Source of the DNA: Mammaliicoccus sp. Dog046
GTDB lineage: Bacteria; Bacillota; Bacilli; Staphylococcales; Staphylococcaceae
NCBI RefSeq assembly: GCF_034039665.1
Contig: NZ_CP120131.1
Coordinates: 522,206 to 586,205 of the forward strand
Length of the DNA: 64,000 bases
Reading direction: 5' to 3'
In this document: positions 63,502 to 64,000 of the stretch, piece by piece
How the letters are laid out: each line of letters opens with the position of its first letter
Position numbering within the stretch: the first letter of the stretch is position 1
The notes under the pieces: model-generated
The model's input: only the letters and a program-made list of their open reading frames with translations
Database searches by the model: none
Told to the model about the DNA's origin: nothing
Made by a program: the position numbers and the translations under genes

Positions 63502-64000
63502 ATGAACGAAAATAAGATGGCGAAGCCTTCGTTATTTTTAATAATTATATTAGGTTTGTTAACGGCGTTTGGTCCATTTTCGATTGATATGTATTTGCCA
63601 GCATTACCAGAGATTAGTCGAGACTTTAATACAACGACTTCGCATACACAACTTACATTGACGTTGTTCATGCTTGGTTTAGCAATTGGACAAGTATTTG
63701 TTGGTCCATTATCCGATGTGATTGGAAGGAAAAAGCCACTCATTGTTGTCTTGATTATATATTCAGTGGCTTCAATATTATGTGTGTTTGCACCAAATAT
63801 TTATATTGTGATGGCTTTAAGATTTATTCAAGGATTTACAGGAGGGGCAGGTGCAGTTATTTCCCGGGCAATATCTAGTGATTTATATAAAGGGAAAGCA
63901 TTGACGAAGTTTCTTGCGGTCTTAATGTTAGTTAACGGAATTGCACCAATTATGGCACCAGTGTTAGGGGGAGTTATATTATCGTTCTCTACGTGGAGAA
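63502..64000 (+). CDS. Bcr/CflA-type MFS multidrug efflux protein, 3' end missing
   Basis: Translated from the ATG at 63502 (AAAGGAG upstream) and open to the right edge, 166 residues. Text is typical of Bcr/CflA drug exporters: LTAFGPFSIDMYLPALPEISRDF, GQVFVGPLSDVIGRKKPL (MFS loop), RFIQGFTGGAGAVISRAISSDL and MAPVLGGVI. Substrate unknown. Confidence 0.9.
   Translation, partial: MNENKMAKPSLFLIIILGLLTAFGPFSIDMYLPALPEISRDFNTTTSHTQLTLTLFMLGLAIGQVFVGPLSDVIGRKKPLIVVLIIYSVASILCVFAPNIYIVMALRFIQGFTGGAGAVISRAISSDLYKGKALTKFLAVLMLVNGIAPIMAPVLGGVILSFSTWR

Noticed and set aside
1-64000. tRNA, rRNA, insertion sequence or prophage
   Set aside because: No cloverleaf, ribosomal sequence, transposase or phage structural gene was recognised in any part of the window.

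Overview
The window is AT-rich, low-GC Firmicute DNA and almost certainly Staphylococcaceae (Staphylococcus or the sciuri-group genus Mammaliicoccus; the species cannot be settled from sequence reading alone). The evidence is SarA-family regulators, SsaA-type CHAP proteins beside an Rsp-like AraC regulator, a FhuD2-like lipoprotein, narGHJI with nreABC and narT, and the staphylococcal intergenic repeat built around GGGACAGAAATC. No rRNA, tRNA, prophage, insertion sequence or CRISPR array was seen.

Layout. 1-8.3 kb: a truncated ammonium transporter under a GlnR-type box, a MarR/MFS efflux pair, catalase with a PerR box, a DMT exporter with a Nudix hydrolase, a membrane-anchored glucosaminidase and an FAD monooxygenase. 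8.3-14.3 kb: acetate symporter with its DUF485 partner, the methionine importer metNIQ and a glutamate symporter. 14.5-22.7 kb: two paralogous secreted CHAP hydrolases, the Rsp-like regulator in operon with a two-domain SarA-family protein, a small conserved protein, a luciferase-like monooxygenase with a small membrane protein, and a SarR-like protein. 22.8-27.8 kb: a C39-like peptidase, an anchored DUF6583-like protein and a split ABC-2 exporter, the least understood locus here. 28-33.3 kb: cystine symporter, acyl-CoA-dehydrogenase-like enzyme, EamA exporter, DUF454 protein and FhuD2. 33.4-39.5 kb: sialic acid uptake and breakdown (nanT, nanA, ROK kinase, two GntR regulators), then bioY under a BirA operator, and a GNAT protein.

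39.6-62.2 kb is a molybdenum-enzyme block: fdhD and a formate-dehydrogenase-like oxidoreductase, molybdate importer modABC, respiratory nitrate reductase narGHJI, oxygen/nitrate sensing nreABC, nitrate transporter narT, and molybdenum cofactor synthesis (moeB, moaB, moaC, moeA, mobB, moaE, moaD, mobA, moaA). Together these take up molybdate, build and guide the cofactor, and respire nitrate when oxygen is absent. The right end holds an extended SDR reductase and the start of a Bcr/CflA efflux pump.

The most unexplained structure lies between the genes: an indel-free 41-bp tandem array at 42,979-43,301, a second 40/41-bp repeat family at 27.8 and 54.5 kb, a perfect palindrome family (GATATCGTGCGATT arms) at 8.2, 29.5 and 62.3 kb, and copies of the staphylococcal repeat that supply the last codons of two unrelated genes.
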